Origin: Alphaproteobacteria bacterium
Lineage (GTDB): Bacteria; Pseudomonadota; Alphaproteobacteria; Paracaedibacterales; CAIULA01
DNA: 64,000 nucleotides
NCBI GenBank assembly: GCA_947475175.1
Contig: CANJLN010000003.1
Span: forward strand, 1-64,000
Direction of reading: 5' to 3'
Below, in pieces: positions 16,999 to 26,599 of this stretch. The translations under genes and the position numbers were made by a program. Below the pieces are notes generated by a model. It had not been told where the DNA came from and made no database searches. It was given only the letters and a program-made list of their open reading frames with translations. Numbering within the stretch: position 1 is the first letter of the stretch; every line of letters starts with the position of its first letter.

Positions 16999-18120
16999 GT
17001 GATTGCTTCGATTATTGGTTATTTAATTCCTTTCATTGTTATTTTGACTATTTTGGTTTTTGTTCATGAAATGGGACATTTCTTAGTTGCAAGACGAAAT
17101 GGTGTTAAGGTCGCTGTTTTTTCAATCGGTTTTGGCCCTGAAATTTTTGGGTGGACTGATAAGCATGAAACGCGTTGGCGCTTTAGCCTTATTCCTCTTG
17201 GTGGATATGTGAAAATGTTGGGGGATGCAGATGTTAGCAGTGGCCGAGCAGATGCCAGTGTGGATACTCTCTCAGAAAAGGAAAAACAACAAACACTGCA
17301 TTCAAAAACGCCTTGGCAACGTGTTGCTGTTGCTGTCGCGGGACCAGCGGCTAACTATGTTTTTGCAATCATTGTTTTTTCTTTTCTTTTTATCTTTAAA
17401 GGCGTGCCTACTTTGCCAGCAACTGTTGGGAAAGCGGAACCTGGTATGATTGCCTGCGAGGCTGGAATACTAGCGGGAGACAAAATAGCCAAGATTAATG
17501 GAGCAGACGTAAAAGACTTTGATCAATTAAGGCACTTGATCCGAGAAAATGTTGGCAAAGATATTACTGTTATTATTAACCGTCAAGACGAAGCTCTTAC
17601 AAAAAATTTATCGCTTTATCAGCTGGATCCAGCAACAGGAGAAAAAACACCTGTTGCTAAATTGGGGATTGCTCCTGGTGAGCCCTCTTACGAACCTCAG
17701 AATCCACTCTCAGCTGTAATACATGCCTTTTCCTTCACCTGGAATTTATCGGTAGATACATTGAAAGCCTTAGGATCGCTTGTTATGGGGCAAAAAGGTT
17801 CTGGAGAGTTAGGTGGTATTCTTTCTATCGGTGACATGGCCGCTCAAAGCACAAAAAGTGGAATGGCTACTGTTTTGTGGTTTATGGCTATCTTGTCAAT
17901 TAACCTAGGGTTGATCAATCTGTTGCCAATTCCGGTTCTGGATGGAGGGCATATTGTGTTATGCACAATTGAAGGGATCAGAGGAAAAGCAATTGGTCAG
18001 AAAATGCAGGAATACATCTTTTTAGCTGGATTTATTGTTGTTGGTGGGACTATGGTATTTGCAACATGGAATGATCTGATGCGTTATAAAGTATTTCAAG
18101 TAATAATAAACTGGTTTTAA
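16999..18120 (+). CDS. rseP: Site-2 intramembrane metalloprotease RseP
   Basis: 373 residues, GTG start. The zinc-binding HEMGH is at residues 23-27 in the first helix, a PDZ domain lies around 125-205, and the second catalytic motif is NLLPIPVLDGGH near the C-terminus. RseP cleaves anti-sigma factors and remnant signal peptides in the inner membrane. It is directly upstream of bamA (eight bases), the usual arrangement, though the uppS-cdsA-dxr genes that often precede it are absent here. Confidence 0.95.
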   Translation: MIASIIGYLIPFIVILTILVFVHEMGHFLVARRNGVKVAVFSIGFGPEIFGWTDKHETRWRFSLIPLGGYVKMLGDADVSSGRADASVDTLSEKEKQQTLHSKTPWQRVAVAVAGPAANYVFAIIVFSFLFIFKGVPTLPATVGKAEPGMIACEAGILAGDKIAKINGADVKDFDQLRHLIRENVGKDITVIINRQDEALTKNLSLYQLDPATGEKTPVAKLGIAPGEPSYEPQNPLSAVIHAFSFTWNLSVDTLKALGSLVMGQKGSGELGGILSIGDMAAQSTKSGMATVLWFMAILSINLGLINLLPIPVLDGGHIVLCTIEGIRGKAIGQKMQEYIFLAGFIVVGGTMVFATWNDLMRYKVFQVIINWF

Positions 18121-18128
18121 GAAAATAT

Positions 18129-20387
18129 ATGTTCAAAAAATTTACCTTCAAAAAGATTGTTCTCGGGGTTTTTCTATTCTCAGCGGGATATGCTACAGCA
18201 GAGACGACTATTAAAGAGATAAAAATCCTTGGTAATCAGCGCGTTGAATCTGAAACAGTCAATTCTTATCTGCCCTTAAAAGTGGGTGATGCTTTTGATT
18301 CTGCTAAAATGGATCAAGGGCTTAAGGATTTGTTCGCAACAGGATACTTCACGGATGTACACGTCACCCAAGAAGGGCAGACGCTCGTTGTTACAGTTGA
18401 TGAAAACCCCATCATCAACCGTGTTGCCTATGAAGGAAATAGCAAATTAAAAGATGATGTTATTCAAGAAGAAGTTAAGCTTCGTCCTAGAGAGGTTCTT
18501 TCTCGTACGCGAATTCAAGAAGCTCAGCAACGCATTTTAGAAATTTACCGACGTATGGGTCGTTTTGGAGCAAAAGTTGATCCAAAAATTATCAAGCTAC
18601 CAGAAAATCGTGTTGATTTAGTATTCGAAATCAACGAAGGTGCTGTGACTTATGTCCGTAAAATTAATTTCATTGGTAATAAGCATTTTTCAAGTAAGAA
18701 ATTAGAAGAGCAACTTTTAACAAAGAAGACTCGTTGGTACCGCTTTTTTGCAGTAGATGATGTTTATGATCCAGATCGCTTTGTAAGTGACCAGCAAGCC
18801 ATACGGAAGTTTTACTATGATAATGGGTATCCCGATTTTCGAATTGTTGCGTCGATCGCTGAACTTAGCCCTGACCAAAAAGATTTCTTGCTGACATTTA
18901 CCGTTGATGAGGGGCAGCTTTATCATTTTGGAAAAATTGATTTTGTTTCTCATATTGCATCTGTTAAGGCTGATGCGCTTAAGGATAAAGTCGAATTTAG
19001 TGAAGGTGATGTATTTAGCGGCAAAATGCTTGAGAAAGCGGTTAATGCTATTACGGATGCAGTTGGGACTCAAGGATTTGCTTTCGTAGCAGTTGAGCCC
19101 AAAATTGAAAAAAATCACGAAACAAAAACAGCGGCTATTACTTTCGAAATTAAAGAAGGCCCACGTGTTTACATTGAAAAAATCGTTATTGTCGGAAATG
19201 ACCGTACACGCGATGACGTTCTTCGCCGTGAAATAGCGCTTCATGAAGGGGATGCTTACAATGCGGCAAAAATTAAGCAGTCTGAAAGAAATTTAAAAGA
19301 CCTTCAGTATTTCAAGACAGCTACAATTGAAACAGTCCAAGGGAGCGCTCCTGATCAAGCTCAATTGCTTGTAAAAGTGGAAGAGCAACCCACGGGTGAG
19401 TTAGGATTAGCTGGCGGATATTCGACTCTTGATGGTCCTTTGGCTAACATCCGTGTTGTCGAGCGCAATTTCAGAGGAACGGGACAAGTTGTCCATGCTG
19501 ATTTTACTGTTGCTAAGAAAAGACAAGACTTTGACGTGGGTATCCTTGAGCCATACTTTTTGGATCGCAATCTAGCGGCCAGTGCGGACGTGTTTAGTAT
19601 TCGTTCAACGCGGTTTAGCGCATATCACCAGTTAACAAAAGGTGTCAACGTTGGGTTGGGTTATAAACTCAGCACCTATTGGTTGCAATCTTGGACCTAT
19701 GGTATAAGACATGATGACGTTGGTCATATTTCACCATTGGCTTCGAACATTATCCGTCAGCAAGCTGGTAAATCAGTTATTTCTTCTTTGGCTCATACTG
19801 TTGCTTATGATCGTCGTGATAGTCGCGTCAATCCAACATCTGGATATCTCGTTAGTTTAACCAATACCTATGCGGGTCTTGGGGGTAATGTTAATTACCT
19901 TAGAAATGAATTAGGGGCCAACTGGTACCGTGCTTTATTGGAAGATGTTATCCTTGGAATAAAAGGATCGGTTGGGCGCATTGACAGAGTTCAAAAAACA
20001 ATTCGCGTTGTTGACAGCGTTCAGCTTGGTGCTGATTCTTTGCGAGGTTTTGAATATGGCGGTATAGGGCCATGTGATACGGTTACCGGGGACTCACTTG
20101 GTGGTACACGTTTTTGGACATCAACGGCTGAGGTGGTATTTCCTATAGGATTGCCGACTGAATTTGGCATCAAGGGAGCTGTCTTTACAGATGTTGGTGC
20201 AACTTGGCGCCCAGGTCAGAAAAATGCGAATGTTGTTGATGAAAATGCAGCACGTGCTTCTGCCGGTTTTGGTGTTTCATGGACGTCTCCGTTTGGTCCG
20301 CTTCGTATCGATTATGCTTTTCCTTTAAAGAAGAAAAAGTATGATAAGACGCAACGAATCTTATTTGGTTTTTCCACGAGATTCTAG
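18129..20387 (+). CDS. bamA: Outer-membrane protein assembly factor BamA
   Basis: BamA folds and inserts beta-barrel proteins into the outer membrane. 752 residues. A signal peptide ends at GYATA, then about five POTRA domains (roughly 25-345). Next comes a 16-strand barrel with the conserved VLGADSLRGF-like motif (QLGADSLRGFEYGGIGP). The C-terminus ends in phenylalanine (LFGFSTRF), the standard BAM recognition signal. It is encoded with rseP, a Skp-like chaperone and lipid A genes. Confidence 0.96.
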   Translation: MFKKFTFKKIVLGVFLFSAGYATAETTIKEIKILGNQRVESETVNSYLPLKVGDAFDSAKMDQGLKDLFATGYFTDVHVTQEGQTLVVTVDENPIINRVAYEGNSKLKDDVIQEEVKLRPREVLSRTRIQEAQQRILEIYRRMGRFGAKVDPKIIKLPENRVDLVFEINEGAVTYVRKINFIGNKHFSSKKLEEQLLTKKTRWYRFFAVDDVYDPDRFVSDQQAIRKFYYDNGYPDFRIVASIAELSPDQKDFLLTFTVDEGQLYHFGKIDFVSHIASVKADALKDKVEFSEGDVFSGKMLEKAVNAITDAVGTQGFAFVAVEPKIEKNHETKTAAITFEIKEGPRVYIEKIVIVGNDRTRDDVLRREIALHEGDAYNAAKIKQSERNLKDLQYFKTATIETVQGSAPDQAQLLVKVEEQPTGELGLAGGYSTLDGPLANIRVVERNFRGTGQVVHADFTVAKKRQDFDVGILEPYFLDRNLAASADVFSIRSTRFSAYHQLTKGVNVGLGYKLSTYWLQSWTYGIRHDDVGHISPLASNIIRQQAGKSVISSLAHTVAYDRRDSRVNPTSGYLVSLTNTYAGLGGNVNYLRNELGANWYRALLEDVILGIKGSVGRIDRVQKTIRVVDSVQLGADSLRGFEYGGIGPCDTVTGDSLGGTRFWTSTAEVVFPIGLPTEFGIKGAVFTDVGATWRPGQKNANVVDENAARASAGFGVSWTSPFGPLRIDYAFPLKKKKYDKTQRILFGFSTRF

Positions 20388-20409
20388 AACCTCATCTTAG
20401 GAAAACAGA

Positions 20410-20982
20410 TTGAATAACCTGGTTAAAGTTCTTCTCCTTACTATAATCATCTTGGTGATTGGGGGATCTTTTTACCTTTTTAAAGGGTATCACCCCATTG
20501 AGGCAAAATCTGTCCGAATTGCTATTATTGATAGTGTGAAAATTAAGAGTCAGTCCATTCCTTTTATGAGAGTGCGTCAGCTTCTGGAAGAACAGCACAC
20601 GACGGCGCATAAGGAAATCCTTGATCAAGAAACTGCAATACGTCAGCAGTATGAAAATTTTAAAATGAGCAAAGATGCTCCTCAAGAAAAACAAAAGAAA
20701 AAACTAGAGTTGGATAAAAAAGGGTCAGAGCTAGGGCAGATTGTTCACAAAAAACAAGAAGAACTGACAAAACAATTTTCGCTTCTGACCGAAAAACTAG
20801 AAGCTCAATTTCATCAAATTATCCAAGAAATTGTAAAAGAATACGGTTTTAACCTTGTTTTAAACAAAACAATTCAAGAAACGCAGGCAATTCTTTATGC
20901 AGATACCGGTTTTGATATCACTGATGAAGTTATCAAACGACTCGATAAAAAGCTGCCGAATGTGACATTGCCCACTAGTTAA
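20410..20982 (+). CDS. OmpH/Skp-family periplasmic chaperone
   Basis: 190 residues. An N-terminal helix (VKVLLLTIIILVIGGSFYLF) acts as signal or anchor. The rest is long charged coiled coil (about 55-140) with the typical C-terminal YGFNLVLNKTIQETQAILYADTGFDITDEVIKRL segment. Skp captures unfolded outer-membrane proteins for BAM. The start is TTG at 20410, eight bases after AGGAAA. The position between bamA and lpxD is the classic one. Confidence 0.88.
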   Translation: MNNLVKVLLLTIIILVIGGSFYLFKGYHPIEAKSVRIAIIDSVKIKSQSIPFMRVRQLLEEQHTTAHKEILDQETAIRQQYENFKMSKDAPQEKQKKKLELDKKGSELGQIVHKKQEELTKQFSLLTEKLEAQFHQIIQEIVKEYGFNLVLNKTIQETQAILYADTGFDITDEVIKRLDKKLPNVTLPTS

Positions 20983-21000
20983 TAAGTAAAGGACCGCCCG

Positions 21001-22023
21001 ATGATTGATCCTCGATTTTTTAAAGAACCAAATTCTTTAACGTTGGCTCAAATTTGTGAGTACACCAAGATAGCGCTGCCAAATGGCAAAGATTTAGAAA
21101 TTTCTTTCAAAGGTGTTGCACCGCTTTCATCGGCAGGTTCGACAGATGTAAGTCATTTTCATAATGCTAAATATTTAGAGGAATTAAAAAAAACAAAAAC
21201 AGGCCTTTGTTTTGTAACGTCTGAGTATGCAGACCAAGTTCCGCCCTCAACAATCGCTCTTATAACAAATCATCCCTATCGTTGTTTTGGTCAAGTTGCC
21301 TCAATTTTTTATCCCAACACCCAGCTCTTTAACAACATTGCAGAAGAAGCCTTTGCCCATCCAAGAGCCAATATTGGCAAAGATTGCATTATCAGCCCGT
21401 TTGCCGTGATTGAAGAGAACGTTATTATTGGAAATAACTGTTCCATAGGGGCGCATACAGTTATTAAAGCAGGGTCCGTTTTGGGAGAGAGATGTTTTAT
21501 AGAACCTCATGTGACTATTAGTCATGCTCTTATAGGGAATCAGGTTTACATCAAACCAGGTGCTCGTATTGGCCAGTCAGGTTTCGGCTTTCATATGGAT
21601 GCTTTGGGTCATTTCGATATTCCGCAATTGGGACTTGTTATTATAGGTGACAATGTCCATATAGGTGCTAACACCACAATTGATCGTGGAAGTCTTGCTA
21701 ATACGAAAATTGGCAATGGGGTGCACATCGACAACTTGGTTCAAATCGCCCATAATGTTGAAATAGGCGATAATAGTGTTTTGGTAGCCCAAGTGGGGAT
21801 TGCAGGCAGTACGAAGTTAGGGAACTTTGTGATTGTAGCAGGGCAAGTAGGAATTGCTGGGCATCTAAATGTTGGTGATGGTGTTAAAATTGCCGCTCAA
21901 AGCGGATTGATGCGCGATGTAAAAAAAGGGGAGATAATTGCAGGTTCTCCGGCCATTCCTGTGAGAGATTGGCACAAGCAGACTATTGCTTTGCAAAATT
22001 TGATTAAAGGAAAAAAAACATGA
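21001..22023 (+). CDS. lpxD: UDP-3-O-acylglucosamine N-acyltransferase LpxD
   Basis: LpxD adds the N-linked hydroxyacyl chain in lipid A synthesis. 340 residues. An N-terminal uridine-binding domain is followed by a left-handed beta helix of hexapeptide repeats from about residue 110 (for example [20 protein letters not shown]). The catalytic histidine lies in [13 protein letters not shown], and GQSGFGF is the family motif. It overlaps fabZ by ATGA. Confidence 0.96.
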   Translation: MIDPRFFKEPNSLTLAQICEYTKIALPNGKDLEISFKGVAPLSSAGSTDVSHFHNAKYLEELKKTKTGLCFVTSEYADQVPPSTIALITNHPYRCFGQVASIFYPNTQLFNNIAEEAFAHPRANIGKDCIISPFAVIEENVIIGNNCSIGAHTVIKAGSVLGERCFIEPHVTISHALIGNQVYIKPGARIGQSGFGFHMDALGHFDIPQLGLVIIGDNVHIGANTTIDRGSLANTKIGNGVHIDNLVQIAHNVEIGDNSVLVAQVGIAGSTKLGNFVIVAGQVGIAGHLNVGDGVKIAAQSGLMRDVKKGEIIAGSPAIPVRDWHKQTIALQNLIKGKKT

Positions 22024-22547
22024 AGAAGCAGACAAGTGGAGCAAAAATAATTTCGCACGACTTTGAAGCAAACTCGAATAAGAATTTGACGATTGATATT
22101 CAAGAAATCATGTGTCTTATCCCTCATCGTTATCCCTTTTTGTTGATTGATCGTATTGAAGATGTTCAAGTAGGGCATAGTGCCATAGGCATTAAAAACG
22201 TATCGATGAATGAGTGGTATTTTCAAGGGCACTTTCCTGATCGTCCGATTCTGCCTGGTGTGTTAATCATTGAAGCAATGGCGCAGACAGCTGGAGCATT
22301 GGTTGTTAAAAGTCTTTTGGTCGAAAAGGGACAGAGTGAGATCATCACCCAGAATCAAACCAATCTTGTTTATTTTATGTCCATAGAAGAAGCAAAATTC
22401 AGAAAGCCGGTTCTTCCAGGTGATGTGCTTAAGTTGAAAGTCACCAAAGAGAGAAGTCGTGGCAATGTGTGGAAATTTAAAGGTGAAGCATGGGTTGGAG
22501 ATTCAATGACCGATGAAGCAATTTTCACAGCTATGATTGCTGAATAG
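22020..22547 (+). CDS. fabZ: 3-hydroxyacyl-ACP dehydratase FabZ
   Basis: FabZ dehydrates 3-hydroxyacyl-ACP in fatty-acid elongation and competes with LpxA/LpxD for the same substrate pool. 175 residues with a roughly 25-residue N-terminal tail longer than usual, then [20 protein letters not shown]. The hot-dog helix motif [20 protein letters not shown] carries the catalytic His and Glu. The start overlaps the lpxD stop (ATGA), indicating translational coupling. Confidence 0.96.
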   Translation: MKKQTSGAKIISHDFEANSNKNLTIDIQEIMCLIPHRYPFLLIDRIEDVQVGHSAIGIKNVSMNEWYFQGHFPDRPILPGVLIIEAMAQTAGALVVKSLLVEKGQSEIITQNQTNLVYFMSIEEAKFRKPVLPGDVLKLKVTKERSRGNVWKFKGEAWVGDSMTDEAIFTAMIAE

Positions 22548-22560
22548 GGTACGTTTTTTT

Positions 22561-23382
22561 ATGCTTCAATCTAAAAGTCAAAAAGTTAATTCAGCCTTGA
22601 TTCATCCGACAGCAATTATCGAAGATGGAGCTGTCATTGAAGAAGGCGTCATCATAGGTCCTTACAGTTGTGTGGGGCCAAAGGCTGTTATTAAAGCAAA
22701 TGCACACCTTGTGTCGCATGTATCGATCAGTGGTGATATTACCATTGGCGATAGAACTAAAATTTATCCTTTTGCTTCCTTAGGGCACCCTCCTCAGGAT
22801 TTGAAATATAAAGGAGAGGCTTCAAAAACGATCATCGGTCAAGATACAACGATTCGGGAATACGTTACTGTTCAGCCAGGAACAGAAGGTCACAGGATGC
22901 TAACGCAGGTGGGTGATAACTGTCTTTTAATGGTGGGATCTCACGTTGCTCATGATTGCATTGTTGGAAACAATGTCGTTATGGCAAATAATGCCACCTT
23001 GGCAGGACATGTTGATATTGGCGATTTTGCTATTATTGGCGGACTTTCGGCTGTGCAACAATTTGTGCGTATTGGTGCGCACGCTATTATTGGTGGGATG
23101 TCAGGCGTTGAAAAGGATGTAATCCCTTACGCGATGGTTAAGGGAGACCGTGCTTATTTGAATGGGCTTAATTTAATTGGGTTGAAGAGACGTGGTTTTT
23201 CATCTGATACCATTCATGAATTAATGGATATCTATCAAAAGCTATTTGAATGCAATGATCAAACGCCGCTCTCTGAGCGCTTGCAAGCATTACAAAAACA
23301 TCATTCAGAGGACTTGGCCGTTAAAGAGATGCTTGGTTTTATTTTTAAGGATTCTAAAAAATCCCTGTGCATGCCGAAGTAG
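22561..23382 (+). CDS. lpxA: UDP-GlcNAc O-acyltransferase LpxA
   Basis: LpxA performs the first step of lipid A synthesis. About 273 residues from the ATG at 22561 (MLQSKSQK); an in-frame TTG further upstream would overlap fabZ and is less likely. Hexapeptide repeats start at HPTAIIEDGAVIEEGVIIGP. The catalytic-histidine segment GSHVAHDCIVGNNV and the C-terminal helical domain are present. It closes the bamA-skp-lpxD-fabZ-lpxA run; lpxB, its common next gene, is not here. Confidence 0.95.
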   Translation: MLQSKSQKVNSALIHPTAIIEDGAVIEEGVIIGPYSCVGPKAVIKANAHLVSHVSISGDITIGDRTKIYPFASLGHPPQDLKYKGEASKTIIGQDTTIREYVTVQPGTEGHRMLTQVGDNCLLMVGSHVAHDCIVGNNVVMANNATLAGHVDIGDFAIIGGLSAVQQFVRIGAHAIIGGMSGVEKDVIPYAMVKGDRAYLNGLNLIGLKRRGFSSDTIHELMDIYQKLFECNDQTPLSERLQALQKHHSEDLAVKEMLGFIFKDSKKSLCMPK

Positions 23383-23411
23383 TCGTTAATCATTAATCTA
23401 TGCTCATCAAG

Positions 23412-24620
23412 TTACACTCGTGTGCTTCGCATCACTTTGACCAAATAAGCGGCTGCTAAGATTGTGAATACGGTACCACCCCAAAAAGCACCAACCGCAC
23501 CACCCATATAATCTGACAAATATCCGGCCAAACTATTGCCAATCAAAACAGCTGTACCACTTGTTAGATAATAAAGTGCAAAAGCTGTTCCACGCAGATG
23601 TGGCAATGTCGTTTCTGCAATAAGCGCTGCTATTAATCCTTGCGTCATTCCCATGTGAAGGCCCGCCATTAACATACCAACGAAAATACCAGCTGGTTGG
23701 TGAATGCTGATAATAACAAGATTCGTCAGTGTTAAAACAAGGATGCCCGCTAACAACATTTTCTGGCGATTATAACGATCCGCCATTTTTCCAACTGGTA
23801 AAGAAATGCCTGCATTCACGATGTCATAACCAACCATCAACAAAGGCAACATATGGATTGACCATCCTAAATCTTTGGCCCTTAGAGTTAAAAATGCTTC
23901 GCTAAAGCGCGCCAACATCAATAGAAATGACACCCCTAATAAATTCCAGAAAATTGGCGGTAAATACCTGGCGTCTCGCCAATGCCAAGGACGTTGTTTT
24001 ATGTCGCTTTCTTCAACGGGTGGTTTTACAACAAAAACCAATACAAGAAAAGCGATTGCTGCTGGAATGACGGACAGCCAAAATACCAACCGATAATTAT
24101 GAGAGGAAAGATGCATAATGGTTGCGGCAATAGCACCACCAAAGACAGCTCCTAGGGTGTACAGCATGTAACGAATACCGTAGCTTGCTCCTTCTTTGTG
24201 CTGAGGAGATAGATCGGCAATCAAAGCATCTGTTGGTGCTGAACGGACGCCTTTGCTAAAACGATCAATGGAACGTGCTATGAAAATCCAGCTAATAGAA
24301 GTTGCCATGGCAAACATAGATTTGACGATAATGCTTGCAAATGTCCCAACCATAATCAGTGGCTTTCGAGTGCGCCAATAGTCGCTTAGAACACCTGAAA
24401 ATACTTTGGCCAAAAAAGCTAAAAAAATCGCTACGCCTTCAATCATTCCAAGTTTGGTTTTAGAGGCTCCTAACTCTTCTGTTAAAAAAGTGGGGAGCAA
24501 GGTAAACACCATGACGGTTGCCGTGCTCCAGAAAAAGCTCATCCAAGCAATTCCCCAAAGGCTGCGATTCTTAGCCGAATCAGATGACATAGACAGAAAA
24601 GATTTTATTTTCACAAACAC
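23412..24620 (-). CDS. Major facilitator superfamily transporter
   Basis: 402 residues, about twelve membrane helices. The MFS loop motif appears as SGVLSDYWRTRKPLIMVG between helices 2 and 3 and again as VGKMADRYNRQKMLLAG in the second half. The substrate cannot be told. The start is GTG; a second GTG two codons on (24614) is better spaced from GAGAAG. It is transcribed against lpxA and divergent from the hydrolase gene. Confidence 0.85.
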   Translation of the reverse strand: MFVKIKSFLSMSSDSAKNRSLWGIAWMSFFWSTATVMVFTLLPTFLTEELGASKTKLGMIEGVAIFLAFLAKVFSGVLSDYWRTRKPLIMVGTFASIIVKSMFAMATSISWIFIARSIDRFSKGVRSAPTDALIADLSPQHKEGASYGIRYMLYTLGAVFGGAIAATIMHLSSHNYRLVFWLSVIPAAIAFLVLVFVVKPPVEESDIKQRPWHWRDARYLPPIFWNLLGVSFLLMLARFSEAFLTLRAKDLGWSIHMLPLLMVGYDIVNAGISLPVGKMADRYNRQKMLLAGILVLTLTNLVIISIHQPAGIFVGMLMAGLHMGMTQGLIAALIAETTLPHLRGTAFALYYLTSGTAVLIGNSLAGYLSDYMGGAVGAFWGGTVFTILAAAYLVKVMRSTRV

Positions 24621-24689
24621 TTCTCAAGCATAGAGCTTTTTACATTTATAGCTTAATCTAGGATAAAACACCTAAAAGAGCAAAACATA

Positions 24690-25583
24690 ATGACTGAAAA
24701 GTTTATTGACCATAAGGATTTAAAGCTGTGGACTGAATCTTTTGGAAACCCATCCCACCCTTTTGTAATTCTAATCCCAGGGGCAGCTGCTCAAGGGGTG
24801 CAGTGGTCAAAGGATTTTTGTCTGCTGCTTTCACAAAAGGGTTATTGTATCGTTCGTTTTGACCCCAGAGACACTGGTCTTTCGACGTGCATTGATTTCA
24901 GCAAAACCCCTTACAAAATGAGCGATATGGCAGATGATGTTCTGGCTATTATGGATGCATATGGTATTTCCTCAGCGCATTTAGCCGGCACTTCGATGGG
25001 GGGTTATATTGCACAGATTTTAAGCATTGATCATCCTGATCGTGTCAAAACCCTCACGCTTTTTATGTCGACGATGGATTTCACACCGCAAGTGTATTCT
25101 TTTATGGGAATAAGCACGGCTCTTTTAAACCTTCCTGGGCCAAACCCAGAAGCGTTAAATGAATTGAAGAATCTATTGACAGGAGCGGATCTGAATAAAC
25201 GCGATGAATGGATGGCCAAAGGCTTAGAAACAATTCGTGTTTTTAACGGCAAGAAAGCTCTCTTTGATGAGGAAGAATGGAAGAGTCAGCTGGAGCTGGT
25301 TTACAGTCGTATGGATACCTCGAGGTCCGTTCAGGTTCCTCATAATCATGCTCTAGCCAGCGGTTTTGGCCCAACCCGTTTCGAAGTTGAAAAGATTTCA
25401 TGTCCCACATTAATCATCCATGGTGCTCATGATCCCATTATCCCTGTTATGCACGCCCATGCGACAGCTGCCGCTATTGCGCATTCCGAGAAACTTATCA
25501 TCGATGATATGGGACACGCCCGGCCAAAAATATATGATCAACTGATTGCGGATAGGCTAGGGGAGTTTTGGGGAATAGCTTAA
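24690..25583 (+). CDS. Alpha/beta-fold hydrolase
   Basis: 297 residues. The nucleophile elbow is GTSMGG with Ser102. RFDPRDTGLS matches the loop typical of the epoxide-hydrolase/esterase-like group. The probable acid is in HGAHDPIIPV and the catalytic His in DDMGHARP. The substrate is unknown; aclacinomycin methylesterase-like or general esterase annotation would be usual. Its last 27 bases overlap the end of phhA on the other strand. Confidence 0.85.
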   Translation: MTEKFIDHKDLKLWTESFGNPSHPFVILIPGAAAQGVQWSKDFCLLLSQKGYCIVRFDPRDTGLSTCIDFSKTPYKMSDMADDVLAIMDAYGISSAHLAGTSMGGYIAQILSIDHPDRVKTLTLFMSTMDFTPQVYSFMGISTALLNLPGPNPEALNELKNLLTGADLNKRDEWMAKGLETIRVFNGKKALFDEEEWKSQLELVYSRMDTSRSVQVPHNHALASGFGPTRFEVEKISCPTLIIHGAHDPIIPVMHAHATAAAIAHSEKLIIDDMGHARPKIYDQLIADRLGEFWGIA

Positions 25584-26366
25584 ATCCTCTTCCAACACTT
25601 GCTCTGGCGTAAAATCGGGAAGTTCTTTTAATTCTTCGTATATTCCCATCAGATTCTGGGTTGTTGCTGTTATCAAATCTTCAAAATTTGAAACAACAAA
25701 ATAAGTTTCTTGAAAATCATCGATGCGGTAATTGGTGCGCATGACACGTTTTAGATCAAACCACAGGCGATTTGGAGTTGGATCCTCTAGGCAATATTTT
25801 GATTCTGCAGCTGACGAAACAATCCCTGATCCATAAGTGCGAAGCCCATCCGGTGTTTCAATCAAACCAAACTCAACCGTGTACCAGTAAAGTCTTGCCA
25901 GATAATGGAGACTGTTTTCACCTAAAGCTTTGAGACCTGCTTTGCCGTAAGATTCCATGTAATTAGCAAAAACGGGTTGGATAAGGAGAGGGATATGACC
26001 GTAAATATCATGAAAAATGTCAGGTTCTTGCAAGTAATCCATCTGATCAACACGACGAATAAAGCAGGTTGATGGAAAACAACGATTGGCCAATAACGTA
26101 AAAAAGATATCATCAGGAACCAGACTTGGAACTGCGACAACTTTCCAGCCAGTTGTTCTCATTAAAATTTCGTTTAAGTCTTCGAATTTTGGAATTTGAT
26201 CGGGGACTACCTCTAGATGATCAACGCCATACAAGAATTCTGGCACAGCGCGTTTTTGCAAAATGTCATGCTGACGCTCAAAGAGCGTTTTCCATATACC
26301 ATGTTCTTGTTCTGTATAAGCAGACCAGTTTTGATCGATGATATAATCTCGAATACGATGTTCCAT
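25557..26366 (-). CDS. phhA: Phenylalanine 4-monooxygenase
   Basis: This enzyme hydroxylates Phe to Tyr using tetrahydropterin, O2 and non-haem iron. The 269-residue monofunctional bacterial form has iron ligands His119 and His124 in DIFHDIYGHIPLL and Glu165 in YWYTVEFGLIE. TYGSGIVSSAAE follows. No pterin-4a-carbinolamine dehydratase (phhB) is adjacent. In a host-associated bacterium it could make tyrosine or degrade host phenylalanine. Confidence 0.95.
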   Translation of the reverse strand: MEHRIRDYIIDQNWSAYTEQEHGIWKTLFERQHDILQKRAVPEFLYGVDHLEVVPDQIPKFEDLNEILMRTTGWKVVAVPSLVPDDIFFTLLANRCFPSTCFIRRVDQMDYLQEPDIFHDIYGHIPLLIQPVFANYMESYGKAGLKALGENSLHYLARLYWYTVEFGLIETPDGLRTYGSGIVSSAAESKYCLEDPTPNRLWFDLKRVMRTNYRIDDFQETYFVVSNFEDLITATTQNLMGIYEELKELPDFTPEQVLEEDLSYSPKLP

Positions 26367-26482
26367 TGAAACCTACGCCTTTAAAGAAAATACTTCCTTC
26401 TCACCATTATCTCACGAAGATAGTTAAAATTGCTTTAAAATGCTTGACCAGGTCAAACAAAATCGCTTACCAATAATACAGA

Positions 26483-26569
26483 GCCTGCTTGGTGGAATTT
26501 GGTAGACACAACAGACTTAAAATCTGTCGCCCTTCGGGCGTGCCGGTTCGAGTCCGGCAGCGGGCACCA
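26483..26569 (+). tRNA. tRNA-Leu (anticodon TAA)
   Basis: An 87-nt class II tRNA including an encoded CCA. The acceptor GCCTGCT pairs with AGCGGGC (one U-G). The anticodon stem-loop ACAGA-CTTAAAA-TCTGT places TAA at 26518-26520. The variable arm is CGCCC-TTC-GGGCG and the T arm GCCGG-TTCGAGT-CCGGC. It reads UUA and, by wobble, UUG codons. Confidence 0.97.
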
Positions 26570-26587
26570 CCTTTTAGGTGGTGGCCC
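26562..26587 (+). terminator. Hairpin overlapping the tRNA-Leu 3' end
   Basis: GGGCACCACC pairs with GGTGGTGGCCC through a TTTTA loop, with a single bulged G. It includes the tRNA CCA. It lacks a long T-run, so it may be a terminator-like or processing structure. Confidence 0.4.
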
Positions 26588-26599
26588 TTATACTGAGGC

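Noticed and set aside
18717-19244. 175-codon minus-strand frame inside bamA
   Set aside because: It is antisense to the clearly coding POTRA region, with Asn/Phe-rich composition typical of a shadow frame.
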